Assembly (NCBI RefSeq): GCF_000421465.1
Contig: NZ_ATXB01000001.1
Span: 1,054,001-1,118,000 of the forward strand
Direction of reading: 5' to 3'
DNA length: 64,000 nucleotides
Source: Methylohalobius crimeensis 10Ki
GTDB lineage: Bacteria; Pseudomonadota; Gammaproteobacteria; Methylococcales; Methylothermaceae
The position numbers and the translations under genes were made by a program. The notes beneath the pieces are model-generated. The model did not search any database and was not told the DNA's origin. It saw nothing but the letters and a program-made list of their open reading frames with translations. Shown here one piece after another: positions 53,419 through 61,662 of the stretch. Every line of letters starts with the position of its first letter. The first letter of the stretch is position 1.

Positions 53419-53870
53419 TCGGTTTTCGCCGCGGTTTGGTGGCACTCGAAGCAGGACTTGCCACCTTGGTTGTTGAGTGGTTCCAGCTTCATACCCACCC
53501 AGCGGGCGAATCCCCAGCCGCCGGTCGCTTTGTACTTTTTACGGTCCTTGATCATGAATTCGATGTGGGAGAGTTCCCCCGGAACCAGGGCCGGTTGCCA
53601 GAGCGGGTGGCGACTGTCCTTCCACACCAGCTTGCCGAGGACGGTCCCATCCGGCCAGGGATCGGTTTTTCCCGCCCGCACCGCTTGCATGGCGATGGCG
53701 TTGCCGGTGATGGCGCGCAAGGAGTCGTTGTCGTCGCGGTGGGAAACGCCGATGACGCGCCAGTTTTTATAGGTCTCCGGCAGTTCGATGCCATTGGAGG
53801 GGGGAGGCGCGGCTTGGACGGTGAGGCAGAACAGGCCGATCGCTGAAGTCAGCAGGTGTTTTTTTAGCAT
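53385..53870 (-). CDS. Cytochrome P460 family protein
   Basis: A 161-residue periplasmic c-type cytochrome with signal peptide (HLLTSAIGLFCLTVQAA) and one CFECH heme-binding motif near the C-terminus (C140, C143, H144). Sequence segments YKNWRVIGVSHRDDNDSLR, KYKATGGWGFARWVG and HIEFMIKD match cytochrome P460 (CytL), which oxidises hydroxylamine to NO or N2O and is known from Methylococcus and Nitrosomonas. The heme-crosslinking lysine of true P460 cannot be proven from sequence alone, so the related cytochrome c'-beta fold is an alternative. It follows feoC by 16 bases with AAAGGAGG, so it is likely part of the iron-uptake operon. Confidence 0.87.
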   Translation of the reverse strand: MLKKHLLTSAIGLFCLTVQAAPPPSNGIELPETYKNWRVIGVSHRDDNDSLRAITGNAIAMQAVRAGKTDPWPDGTVLGKLVWKDSRHPLWQPALVPGELSHIEFMIKDRKKYKATGGWGFARWVGMKLEPLNNQGGKSCFECHQTAAKTDYVFTRPAPLP

Positions 53871-53886
53871 TATTTCCTCCTTTCGG

Positions 53887-54120
53887 TTAGGAGGAATTAT
53901 TGTCCTTGATCCAACGATAGATTTCCACGCTGTCGGGCGGACACAAGCGGCACCCGCCGCCGCACAGCGTCCCGGCAGGCAGCCGTTCCACCTGGCCTTT
54001 GCGGATCAGGCGCTCGAGCATGGGACAGGCGGTTTCAGGGGCGATGCCCAACTCCGCGGCCAGTTCCCCCAAGGGAATCTGCTGGTGCCGGCGGAGCAGG
54101 TCGCGAAGCTCCAGGATCAT
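53887..54120 (-). CDS. feoC: Ferrous iron transport regulator-like FeoC
   Basis: A 77-residue winged-helix protein: LLRRHQQIPLGELAAELGIA helix-turn-helix, followed by the Cys cluster CGGGCRLC (C53, C57, C60) that can bind an Fe-S cluster in FeoC. It is thought to tune FeoB stability or expression. The ATG overlaps the feoB stop as ATGA. The reading frame is open far upstream on the minus strand, which is spurious. Confidence 0.82.
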   Translation of the reverse strand: MILELRDLLRRHQQIPLGELAAELGIAPETACPMLERLIRKGQVERLPAGTLCGGGCRLCPPDSVEIYRWIKDNNSS

Positions 54121-56471
54121 TTGCAGCAGCTGCGTTGAAACATCCCGGGGCCATTTCCGGTTTGGGTGACCGCTCCCGGTGGAGGGGACAGGGTTCTGCC
54201 CCGGAGTTTGAGCAAACCGTACAGCAGGAGGATCGCCACCAATATCGAACCGATATAGATCTGCGACTGCTTGGGATGCTGCGTGAAAGTGACGGTTTGA
54301 TAATAGAGCGTGGCGGCGGCGTAGGCCAAGCCGGTGGTCCAGCTCACTGCGAACAACATCCAGCGCCACCCGGTTTCGCGGCGAATGGTGGCGGTGGCGG
54401 CGACGCAGGGGAAATACAGCAGGACGAACAGCAGATAGGCGAACGCGCCGTGTTGTCCGTCGAAGCGCCTGACCATGGCGCCGAAGGTGGAGGTATGGGC
54501 TTCCAGTTCCTCGGCCGCCCGATCGAGATTGCCGCCGCTGTCCAGGACCCGGAATCCCAAGGGGTCGGTGAGCAGGGCGAGACTTTCTTTGAGGTTCGCC
54601 GGGATGGTGGCGGCCGCTTCTTGGAGCGCTTCGGGAAGACTGAAATCGGAGTCGGCTTCCACCTGGTCGGTCGCTTGGTCCAGGCGCGAGTAGAGGGCGT
54701 CCAAGGTGCCCACCACGACTTCCTTGGCCAACACGCCGCTCAAGATCCCGACGATGGCGGGCCAATTGTCCTCCTCGATGCCCAGAGGCCGGAAAGCCGG
54801 GGTAATGGTCCTGGCCACGCTGGAGAGCCGGGAGGTTTCCGGCGGCACGTCCGGGCCGAACCGACCATCCGTGCTCCAGGCGTTGAGGACGTTGACCACC
54901 ATCACCATGACCACGATGTATTTGCCGGCGTCGGTGACGAAGCCTTTCAGGCGTAGCCAAGTGTGGAGAAGCAGATTGCGCCCACTGGGCCATTGATAGG
55001 CGGGCAGTTCCATCAACAACGGTTCCGGTTCCCCCGGCAACAGGGTGGCTTTGAGCAACAAGGCGGTGAGCATCGCCGCGAGAATCCCCACCAGATAAAG
55101 GACGAAGACGATGTTCTGGCCGTTTTGGGGGAAAAATGCGGCGGCGAAAAGCGCATAGACCGCCAGTCTCGCGCCGCAGGACATGAACGGCGCCATCATC
55201 ACCGTCAGGATGCGTTCCCGCTCCCGCTCCAGGGTGCGCGCCGCCATGATCGCCGGGACGTTGCAGCCGAAGCCGACGATCAGGGGGACGAAGGCTTTTC
55301 CCGGCAAGCCCAGCCGTTCCATCAGGCGATCCATCACCAGCGCCGCGCGGGCCATGTAGCCGGAGTCTTCGAGGAAGGTGAGAAACAGATAGAGGAAGCC
55401 GATGATGGGGATGAAGGTCGCGACGACTTGAAGTCCGCCGCCGATGCCGTCGGCCAAAAGCACTTGGAGCCAGTCCGGCGCTCCCCAGCTTTGCAGAAGC
55501 ACCCGGAAACCGTCCACCAGCAATGCCGCCGCAGCCAAGTCGAAGAAATCGATGAAGGCGCCGCCGATGTTGATGGTGAAGGTGAACATCAAATACATCG
55601 CCAGGAGGAATATGGGGCCGCCCAGCCAGCGGTTGAGGACGACCGCATCGATTCGGTCGGAAGGGGAGGTGGACTTGAGCTCCCCGTGTTTTCTCACGCC
55701 TTGGGCGATCCGCCGAGCGTGTTGATAACGGGCATCGGCGATTAAAAGATCCATTTCCTCGCCCAAGTTTTGTTCCACGTGGGAGCGCAGTTCAGAGGCG
55801 CGGTTCGTAATTTTCTCCGGAATTTCCTGGCGGGAAGGATAACCGGATAGAAGATCCAGCGCCTGCCAGCGAGCCGGCAACTCAGGCGCCGCCGCGGCGA
55901 GTTCTACGGCCACGGTATCGATGGCTTCCGCCAAAGGGGCAGGATACACCACGGAATGGCCGGCATGAGGTCGGCGGGCCTGCCGGGCAACGGTTTGTTT
56001 GAGTACTTCCACGCCCTTGCCCTGGCGCGCTACCAGCGGGACCACCGGAACCCCCAACGCTTCGCTCAAGGCATTGAGATCCAAATGGATGCCTTGACGC
56101 TCCGCCAAATCCATCATATTGAGCGCCAGGACTTGGGGGATTCCGGTTTCGATGAGCTGCAAGGTCAAATAGAGCGCCCGCTCCAGATGGGTGGCGTCGG
56201 CGATGTTGACGATCACCTCGGCCTGATGGGAGAGAATGAATTCCCGCGCGAGGCGTTCGTCGGCGGAAGATTCTCCCGGATCCAGCGAGTAGGTGCCGGG
56301 CAGGTCGATGAGAACGAATTGATCGTCGCCGTGACGGCACCGGCCTTCTTTGCGCTCCACCGTGACCCCCGGCCAGTTGCCGGTGCGCTGGCGAGCGCCG
56401 GTGAGGGCGTTGAAGAGAGAGGTTTTACCCGAATTGGGGTTGCCGATGAGAGCGATAGTGTGTGTCGTCAT
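54117..56471 (-). CDS. feoB: Ferrous iron transporter FeoB
   Basis: A 784-residue inner-membrane Fe(II) transporter. The N-terminal GTPase has G1 GNPNSGKT (residues 10-17), G3 DLPGTYSL and the NMMDLAE segment of G4. Two Gate motifs follow in the membrane domain (GFGCNVPAIMAARTL, and the segment LLYFPCVAATATIRRE). Fourteen-residue-scale details aside, length and domain order fit Nfeo-type FeoB. The start at 56471 overlaps the feoA stop. Confidence 0.96.
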   Translation of the reverse strand: MTTHTIALIGNPNSGKTSLFNALTGARQRTGNWPGVTVERKEGRCRHGDDQFVLIDLPGTYSLDPGESSADERLAREFILSHQAEVIVNIADATHLERALYLTLQLIETGIPQVLALNMMDLAERQGIHLDLNALSEALGVPVVPLVARQGKGVEVLKQTVARQARRPHAGHSVVYPAPLAEAIDTVAVELAAAAPELPARWQALDLLSGYPSRQEIPEKITNRASELRSHVEQNLGEEMDLLIADARYQHARRIAQGVRKHGELKSTSPSDRIDAVVLNRWLGGPIFLLAMYLMFTFTINIGGAFIDFFDLAAAALLVDGFRVLLQSWGAPDWLQVLLADGIGGGLQVVATFIPIIGFLYLFLTFLEDSGYMARAALVMDRLMERLGLPGKAFVPLIVGFGCNVPAIMAARTLERERERILTVMMAPFMSCGARLAVYALFAAAFFPQNGQNIVFVLYLVGILAAMLTALLLKATLLPGEPEPLLMELPAYQWPSGRNLLLHTWLRLKGFVTDAGKYIVVMVMVVNVLNAWSTDGRFGPDVPPETSRLSSVARTITPAFRPLGIEEDNWPAIVGILSGVLAKEVVVGTLDALYSRLDQATDQVEADSDFSLPEALQEAAATIPANLKESLALLTDPLGFRVLDSGGNLDRAAEELEAHTSTFGAMVRRFDGQHGAFAYLLFVLLYFPCVAATATIRRETGWRWMLFAVSWTTGLAYAAATLYYQTVTFTQHPKQSQIYIGSILVAILLLYGLLKLRGRTLSPPPGAVTQTGNGPGMFQRSCCK

Positions 56472-56701
56472 GATGCGCTTACCGGTTCGACCAGAATTTG
56501 TTCGGCGAAGCCCCGACCGATGGCCATCCGGTCGCCGTCTCGGCCGACGATGACCGCGCCGGCCCGGTTCCACAGCACGGTGAGGGTCGTGCCGGGGGCA
56601 AACCCCAGGCTTAGAAGACGTATGCGGACCCGCTTGCCGGGAACGTCCACGATTCGAATCCGTTGTCCGGGCGAAACCATGCTTAAAATTCGAGCATTCA
56701 T
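56468..56701 (-). CDS. feoA: Ferrous iron transport protein FeoA
   Basis: A 77-residue SH3-like protein that aids FeoB (VRIRLLSLGFAPGTTLTVLW, then MAIGRGFAEQILV). First gene of the feoABC-P460 operon, behind a promoter overlapped by a Fur box. It overlaps feoB as ATGA. Confidence 0.92.
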   Translation of the reverse strand: MNARILSMVSPGQRIRIVDVPGKRVRIRLLSLGFAPGTTLTVLWNRAGAVIVGRDGDRMAIGRGFAEQILVEPVSAS

Positions 56702-56717
56702 GGGGCGCCTCTTAAAT

Positions 56718-56736
56718 ACTAATGATAATGATTATA
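56718..56736 (-). promoter_or_regulatory. Fur box at the feoA promoter
   Basis: The 19-base element matches 15 of 19 positions of the Fur consensus (GATAATGATAATCATTATC), with a GATAATGAT core. It overlaps the feoA -10 hexamer, so iron-bound Fur would block transcription. It lies in the gap shared with the divergent CBS-domain gene, which may also be affected. Confidence 0.8.
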
Positions 56737-56758
56737 CTTTTTCCAATAAAATTGTCCA
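56731..56758 (-). promoter_or_regulatory. Sigma-70 promoter for the feoABC operon
   Basis: On the minus strand TGGACA (56753-56758, 5/6) and TATAAT (56731-56736, 6/6) are separated by 16 bases, about 30 bases before the feoA ATG. The -10 lies inside the Fur box. Confidence 0.7.
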
Positions 56759-56867
56759 GCGGATGGGACATTCGGTTTCCGATTCAGTTGCAAAAACTTT
56801 AAGATAGGGGTTTTGTGGGGAAATTCTCACGTTATTCGGACAATCACGTCAGTGAGTAGCTTTGAAA

Positions 56868-57659
56868 ATGGCCGATCAAGATCAAGCCAAGAAAAAAAAA
56901 CGACCTAAGAAACCTAAAAAAACCCGCTCCTATCGGGGCAAGGCACTTCTCTGGATTTTCGTGCTGTTGGTGAGCGATGAAGTCACGCCGGGGATCCCGT
57001 TCGCCGAAGTATTGATGCTTTCCATCTTGATTTTTTTGCCGCGTTGGTTCCTGAATATGGTCCATCGGGTTTACGAATACGTTCCTCGGAGCCAAGCCTG
57101 GCGTTCGGTGGGGGATATCTGCCAGCGTCAAGTGGTGACGGTTCCGCCCGACACGCCGGTGATCGATGTGGCTCGGTTGATGCGCGACGAACACGTTAGA
57201 AGCTTGGTGGTCGTGGAAAAACGCGAATATCTCCCCACCCCGGAAGAAGTCGCCTCCGAGACAATCAAAAAGAAAGGCGGAAAGGGTAAACGCGCACAAG
57301 AAAAAGCGGTCAGCCCCGGCCAACCCCGGGCCGAGACGATCCTGGTTCCAGTCGGAATCCTGACCGATCGGGATATCGCCCTCCGGGTTGAAGCGGAAGG
57401 TCTGTCCTGGAGCGCGACCACGGTGGCCGAAGTCATGACCACCAATTTGGCGGTAGCGGTCGAAACAGAGGATGTCCATTCGGTGGTGGAGAAAATGGGC
57501 GAGGTCGGCGCGCGGCAGCTTCCGGTGGTGGATCGGCGCGGGGAAATCGTAGGCACCCTCAGCCTGGATGAAACCATCGCCATGCTTTCCGACAGTTTGG
57601 ACGATATGGTGGAGCTGCTCCAACGGGAAATCCAAAGGGAAGCCGAAGTCAACGCTTGA
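56868..57659 (+). CDS. CBS-domain membrane protein, copy 1
   Basis: A 263-residue protein: a Lys-rich cytoplasmic N-terminus (KKKKRPKKPKKTR), two hydrophobic segments (about 27-60, ALLWIFVLLVSDEV and VLMLSILIFLPRWFLNMV), then a pair of CBS motifs (VGDICQRQVVTVPPDTPVID and VAEVMTTNLAVAVETEDVHS) that usually bind adenine nucleotides. A Lys-rich insert splits the first CBS motif (KKKGGKGKRAQEK). I cannot assign a function. ATG at 56868 preferred over an upstream TTG. It is followed by a paralogue 68 bases later. Confidence 0.78.
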   Translation: MADQDQAKKKKRPKKPKKTRSYRGKALLWIFVLLVSDEVTPGIPFAEVLMLSILIFLPRWFLNMVHRVYEYVPRSQAWRSVGDICQRQVVTVPPDTPVIDVARLMRDEHVRSLVVVEKREYLPTPEEVASETIKKKGGKGKRAQEKAVSPGQPRAETILVPVGILTDRDIALRVEAEGLSWSATTVAEVMTTNLAVAVETEDVHSVVEKMGEVGARQLPVVDRRGEIVGTLSLDETIAMLSDSLDDMVELLQREIQREAEVNA

Positions 57660-57727
57660 TTACGGAAGGTTTCACACGCGTCTGGACACAATTTTAGATC
57701 CGTTTGGTGAATCAGGAAAATTCTAAG

Positions 57728-58510
57728 ATGGCCGATCAAGAACAAGCGCAGAAGAAAAAACCTAAAAAGGAGCGTTCCTATAAAGCCAAGGTAATCATTT
57801 GGACGATTGTGCTTTTGGTAATCGATGAAGTGACGATCGGGGTTCCCGAAGCCGATCTTTTGTTGATTTTCGTGGTGCTGTTCCGTCCCCAATGGTTTCT
57901 GAACATGATGCACCGACTTTACAAGTATGTTCCCCATAAGCGGGCCTGGCGTCCGGTGGGAGAGGTATGTCGACGCGAAGTGGTGACGATTTCGCCGGAC
58001 ACGATGGTGGCCGATGCCGCTCGATTAATGCGCGATCGACACGAGCGGGGTCTTTTGGTGGTGGAAGAACGCGAATACTTTCCCTCCTTGGAAAGAGATA
58101 AGCGTAAGAAGAAAAAATGGTGGGGCAGACGGAGCAAGAAAAAATCGATCGAGTCGCCTCCGCCTGAAGCCGAGACGATTATAGTGCCGGTCGGCATTCT
58201 GATCGATCGGGACATCATTCTGCGGATCGGTGCGGAGGATCTTTCGGGGGCTACGATACCGGTGGCCGAGGTCATGACGACGGAATTGGAGGTCACGCTC
58301 GAATCGGAAGACGTGCATTCGGCCGTGGAAAAAATGCGTGAGGCCGGTATGCGGCGCTTGCCGGTGGTGGATCACCGGGGAAGTCTGGTGGGTATCTTGA
58401 GTCTGGACGACACCATCGCCATGCTTTCCGACGGATTGAATGATATGTCCTCGTTGCTGCAACGGGAAATGCAAAAGGAAGCTGCAGTCGAAACCCAGGG
58501 CGCCGGGTAA
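57728..58510 (+). CDS. CBS-domain membrane protein, copy 2
   Basis: A 260-residue paralogue of the preceding gene with the same order: MADQEQAQKKKPKKERS N-terminus, hydrophobic segments (VIIWTIVLLVIDEVTIG, then ADLLLIFVVLFRPQWFLNMM) and two CBS motifs (VGEVCRREVVTISPDTMVAD and VAEVMTTELEVTLESEDVHS). The Lys-rich insert differs in sequence but is in the same place. Tandem duplication is the simplest explanation. ATG at 57728 preferred over a GTG at 57704. It converges on the Clp1-like gene. Confidence 0.78.
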   Translation: MADQEQAQKKKPKKERSYKAKVIIWTIVLLVIDEVTIGVPEADLLLIFVVLFRPQWFLNMMHRLYKYVPHKRAWRPVGEVCRREVVTISPDTMVADAARLMRDRHERGLLVVEEREYFPSLERDKRKKKKWWGRRSKKKSIESPPPEAETIIVPVGILIDRDIILRIGAEDLSGATIPVAEVMTTELEVTLESEDVHSAVEKMREAGMRRLPVVDHRGSLVGILSLDDTIAMLSDGLNDMSSLLQREMQKEAAVETQGAG

Positions 58511-58520
58511 TATTAGAGCG

Positions 58521-59381
58521 TTATCCGTCTGCCGGATCCAACCGCAGATCGCTCCATTGAAGCACCTTGACCGCGTCCCGATTCACGGGGCTGGAAATAA
58601 AGATGCGTTGTTTATGCGAATCGAAGCGCTGAATCAGTCCCAATCCCAATGGTTTTTGGTGGGCATCAGCCAGACCGCACAAGAGATTTGCGCTTAAAAG
58701 CGTCTCCAAAGGGGGGCGTCCCCGCGTCGGAAGACGTTGTAGATTCACAACATTTCTATTGAGGGCAAATGCCTTGGCGCGACGGAAGTAACGACGGAAC
58801 GCGGCCTGCCTGCGCTCGAAGCGGAATTGCGGTGATTTGAGGCGGGCGTGAGAAGAAGGATGTAAACGTAAAATTCGAAAATGACGGTGGGCCGTCAGGA
58901 TGGCATTCAGTTCCCGTCCTCGCGCCAAGGCGACGATGGCATCCGGCTGGAGACTGTCAATCTGATACGCTTTCAATATTTCCCCGACGCCTTGTATCAG
59001 GCCGCTGGTGTTGATGATCACGAAGGGGGCATTTGTCCGATCCAGAAGCTGGCGGGTGCCCACGATCATGGGTAAAAAATGCGCCACCGGCGTCACCGCC
59101 CCCACGAAATAGATGCCGGCCGGCTGCAGACGGGAGAGCGGTTGGTTCAAATCTGGATAACCCAGCGTCACGGTGGCCGGAGGCCCGATATCTTTCTGTC
59201 CCACATCGGCGTCGATGATCGCCGGCTGCATACCTTGTCGCAACAAATACCACGCCAGGTAAGTGCAGAAAGTGCTTTTGCCCCGATCGGAAGCCCCCAA
59301 TACCAGGATCTTTCGAAGCCCGCGGCCAAATATAGATTGGGCCGCGTTTTTCCAGTCTTCCGGAACGTGCATGGTTTCCAT
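58521..59381 (-). CDS. Clp1/Grc3-like polynucleotide 5'-hydroxyl kinase
   Basis: A 286-residue P-loop protein. Walker A is GASDRGKST (residues 29-37), in the GxxDxGKST form typical of Clp1 and Grc3 kinases, and the catalytic/clasp motif DADVGQ (D57, D59, Q62) follows. The segment INTSGLIQGVGEILKAYQ is the Clp1 NTxGWxxG-like motif. Family members phosphorylate RNA or DNA 5'-OH ends; such genes are rare in bacteria. A partner ligase or nuclease is not adjacent. Kinase activity is inferred. The ATG at 59381 has no strong ribosome site; a second ATG lies three codons in. Confidence 0.75.
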   Translation of the reverse strand: METMHVPEDWKNAAQSIFGRGLRKILVLGASDRGKSTFCTYLAWYLLRQGMQPAIIDADVGQKDIGPPATVTLGYPDLNQPLSRLQPAGIYFVGAVTPVAHFLPMIVGTRQLLDRTNAPFVIINTSGLIQGVGEILKAYQIDSLQPDAIVALARGRELNAILTAHRHFRILRLHPSSHARLKSPQFRFERRQAAFRRYFRRAKAFALNRNVVNLQRLPTRGRPPLETLLSANLLCGLADAHQKPLGLGLIQRFDSHKQRIFISSPVNRDAVKVLQWSDLRLDPADG

Positions 59382-59489
59382 AAGGGTGGAGAAGCATCAA
59401 TGGATGCTGCATCGTAACGATCGGGATAATATTTGCAAACCAAAAGCTGTTTTGCTGGGGATCGACGTCGCTGCTATGGGAGAAATAAG

Positions 59490-61649
59490 GTGTTGAAATT
59501 TATCGTCCGGACGCTGCTGCGTTTATTTTACCGAGTAGAGCTGCACGGCTTGGAACAATATCGGAACGCCGACGGGAGGCTCTTGGTCGTCGCCAATCAT
59601 TTGTCCTTCCTGGACCCGGTATTGTTGTGGGCGTTTTTGCCCGGCCCGTTGACTTTCGCCGTCAATACCCATATCGCCCGTCTTGTTTGGGTTCGCCCGT
59701 TTCTGCGGTTTGCCCGCGTATTTCTTTTGGATCCCCACCAGTCCGGTGCATTGAAAGGTTTGATTCAACATTTGCGCGGCGGCCACCGCACGGTCATTTT
59801 TCCCGAGGGGCGGATCACGGTTACTGGCACCTTGATGAAGATTTACGACGGTACCGGCATGGTGGCGGATCGGGCCGGGGCCCGGGTGCTGCCGGTACGG
59901 ATCGACGGCGCGCAATTCACGCCGTTTTCCCGGCTCAAGGGGCGGGTGCGGCGTCGCTGGTTTCCTAAAATCACCCTGCACGTGCTTGCCCCCCGCGACA
60001 TTTGCCCGCCAGCCGAAATCAAGGGGGCGGAACGGCGCAAGCTGGCCGGCGTCAAGTTGGCGGATTTGATGACCGAAATGCTCCAGGTGACCGCCTCGAG
60101 CGATAGAACCTTATTCGCGACGCTGTTGGACGCCCGCCGTTTGCACGGCGGCGGGAAGCGGATCTTGGAGGATGTGGAACGCCGTCCATTGACCTATCGA
60201 AAGTTGATGACCCGCGTTTTGGTTCTGGCCCGGCTGGTCGACCGTCACACCGAATGCGGGAGCAACGTGGGCTTGTTGCTGCCCAGCACTTCCAATACCG
60301 TTGCCTTGATGTTTGCGGTCCAGGTGACCGACCGTTTGCCCGCGATGTTGAACTATACCGCCGGCGTGAAGGGGTTACTGGGCGCCTGTGCCACCGGCCG
60401 CATCGAAAGGGTGATCACCTCGCGCCGGTTCGTGGAGATGGCCGATTTGGAGCCCGCCTTGAAGGCATTGATCGAGAAGGGCGTGCGTCTCTTCTTTCTG
60501 GAGGATTGGGTCGATGAGGTGACGCCTCGGCTTAAGCTTGGCGCGCTTTGGCGTGCCTGGACCGCTTCCTGGTGGTACCGACCGAATTCGGAGGCAAGTC
60601 GACTGCCTGCGGTGATGCTGTTCACTTCCGGCTCGGAAGGCGCGCCCAAGGCAGTGCTTTTGTCTCACCGCAATATTCTCAGCAATTGTATTCAACTGGG
60701 GACGGTGGTGGATTTCGGTCCCACCGACGTGGTGCTCAATGTGCTGCCGCTTTTTCATGTGTTCGGTCTGAGCGCCGGGCTGATTCTGCCTCTCACTTCC
60801 GGCATAGACACTTTTCTGTATCCCAACCCGCTGCACTATAAAGTGGTGCCGGAGTTGGCCTACGAAATCAACGCCACCGTGCTGTTCGGCACCAATACTT
60901 TCCTGGCGGGATATGCGCGAAACGCTCATCCTTACGACTTCTACAGCGTGCGGTACGTGTTCGCCGGGGCGGAAAAGCTGCAAGCCGATGTCCGGCGATT
61001 GTGGATGGACAAATTCGGCATCCGGATTTTGGAAGGCTACGGCGCCACCGAAACCAGTCCGGTGGTGGCGGTCAATACGCCCATGTATTATCGGGCCGGC
61101 ACCGTAGGCAGGTTTTTGCCGGGTATCCGGTGGCGCTTGGAGCCGGTGGAAGGTTTGACCGAAGGCGGGCGTTTGTTCGTGCGGGGCCCCAATGTCATGC
61201 TGGGCTATTATTTGCCCGAACACCCGGGCGAGCTGGTTCCGCCGGTCTCCCACTTTGGCGAGGGATGGTACGATACCGGCGACGTGGTTCGTATCGACGA
61301 AGAAGGTTTCGTCACCATCTGCGGCCGCCTAAAGCGGTTCGCCAAGGTGGGCAGTGAAATGGTGTCTCTGACCGAAGTGGAGTCGCTGGCCTCCCGTATT
61401 TGGCCGGGCTATCGCCATGCCGCGGTGACCGTCCCCGACGCCCGAAAGGGGGAGGCGATCGTTCTGGTCTCCGAGTGTCCCCAGGTGGATCTGGAACATC
61501 TGCGTGGCCTTGCCCGTGACGAAGGTGTCCCCGAACTTTGGTTGCCGCGCCGGGTCGTTACGACAACCGAATTGCCGCTGCTGGGAAGCGGCAAGGTGGA
61601 TTGCTTTAGACTCCAAGTACGGATTCGGGAAAGCCTATCGGAGATGTAA
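59490..61649 (+). CDS. aas: Aas-type 2-acylglycerophosphoethanolamine acyltransferase/acyl-ACP synthetase
   Basis: A 719-residue two-domain enzyme for membrane lipid remodelling. The N-terminal acyltransferase has NHLSFLDP (H37, D42) and FPEGRITVTG (about 104-113). The C-terminal AMP-binding domain has the P-loop LFTSGSEGAPKAVLLSH (about 377), GYGATETSPVVAVNTP and YDTGDVVRIDEEG. It would activate fatty acids and reacylate lysophospholipids. It lacks the MFS lysophospholipid flippase domain that is fused in some proteobacteria. Start is GTG at 59490 with GGGAG 7 bases before; the frame is open further upstream. Confidence 0.87.
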   Translation: MLKFIVRTLLRLFYRVELHGLEQYRNADGRLLVVANHLSFLDPVLLWAFLPGPLTFAVNTHIARLVWVRPFLRFARVFLLDPHQSGALKGLIQHLRGGHRTVIFPEGRITVTGTLMKIYDGTGMVADRAGARVLPVRIDGAQFTPFSRLKGRVRRRWFPKITLHVLAPRDICPPAEIKGAERRKLAGVKLADLMTEMLQVTASSDRTLFATLLDARRLHGGGKRILEDVERRPLTYRKLMTRVLVLARLVDRHTECGSNVGLLLPSTSNTVALMFAVQVTDRLPAMLNYTAGVKGLLGACATGRIERVITSRRFVEMADLEPALKALIEKGVRLFFLEDWVDEVTPRLKLGALWRAWTASWWYRPNSEASRLPAVMLFTSGSEGAPKAVLLSHRNILSNCIQLGTVVDFGPTDVVLNVLPLFHVFGLSAGLILPLTSGIDTFLYPNPLHYKVVPELAYEINATVLFGTNTFLAGYARNAHPYDFYSVRYVFAGAEKLQADVRRLWMDKFGIRILEGYGATETSPVVAVNTPMYYRAGTVGRFLPGIRWRLEPVEGLTEGGRLFVRGPNVMLGYYLPEHPGELVPPVSHFGEGWYDTGDVVRIDEEGFVTICGRLKRFAKVGSEMVSLTEVESLASRIWPGYRHAAVTVPDARKGEAIVLVSECPQVDLEHLRGLARDEGVPELWLPRRVVTTTELPLLGSGKVDCFRLQVRIRESLSEM

Positions 61650-61662
61650 AGGCGATAACCGA

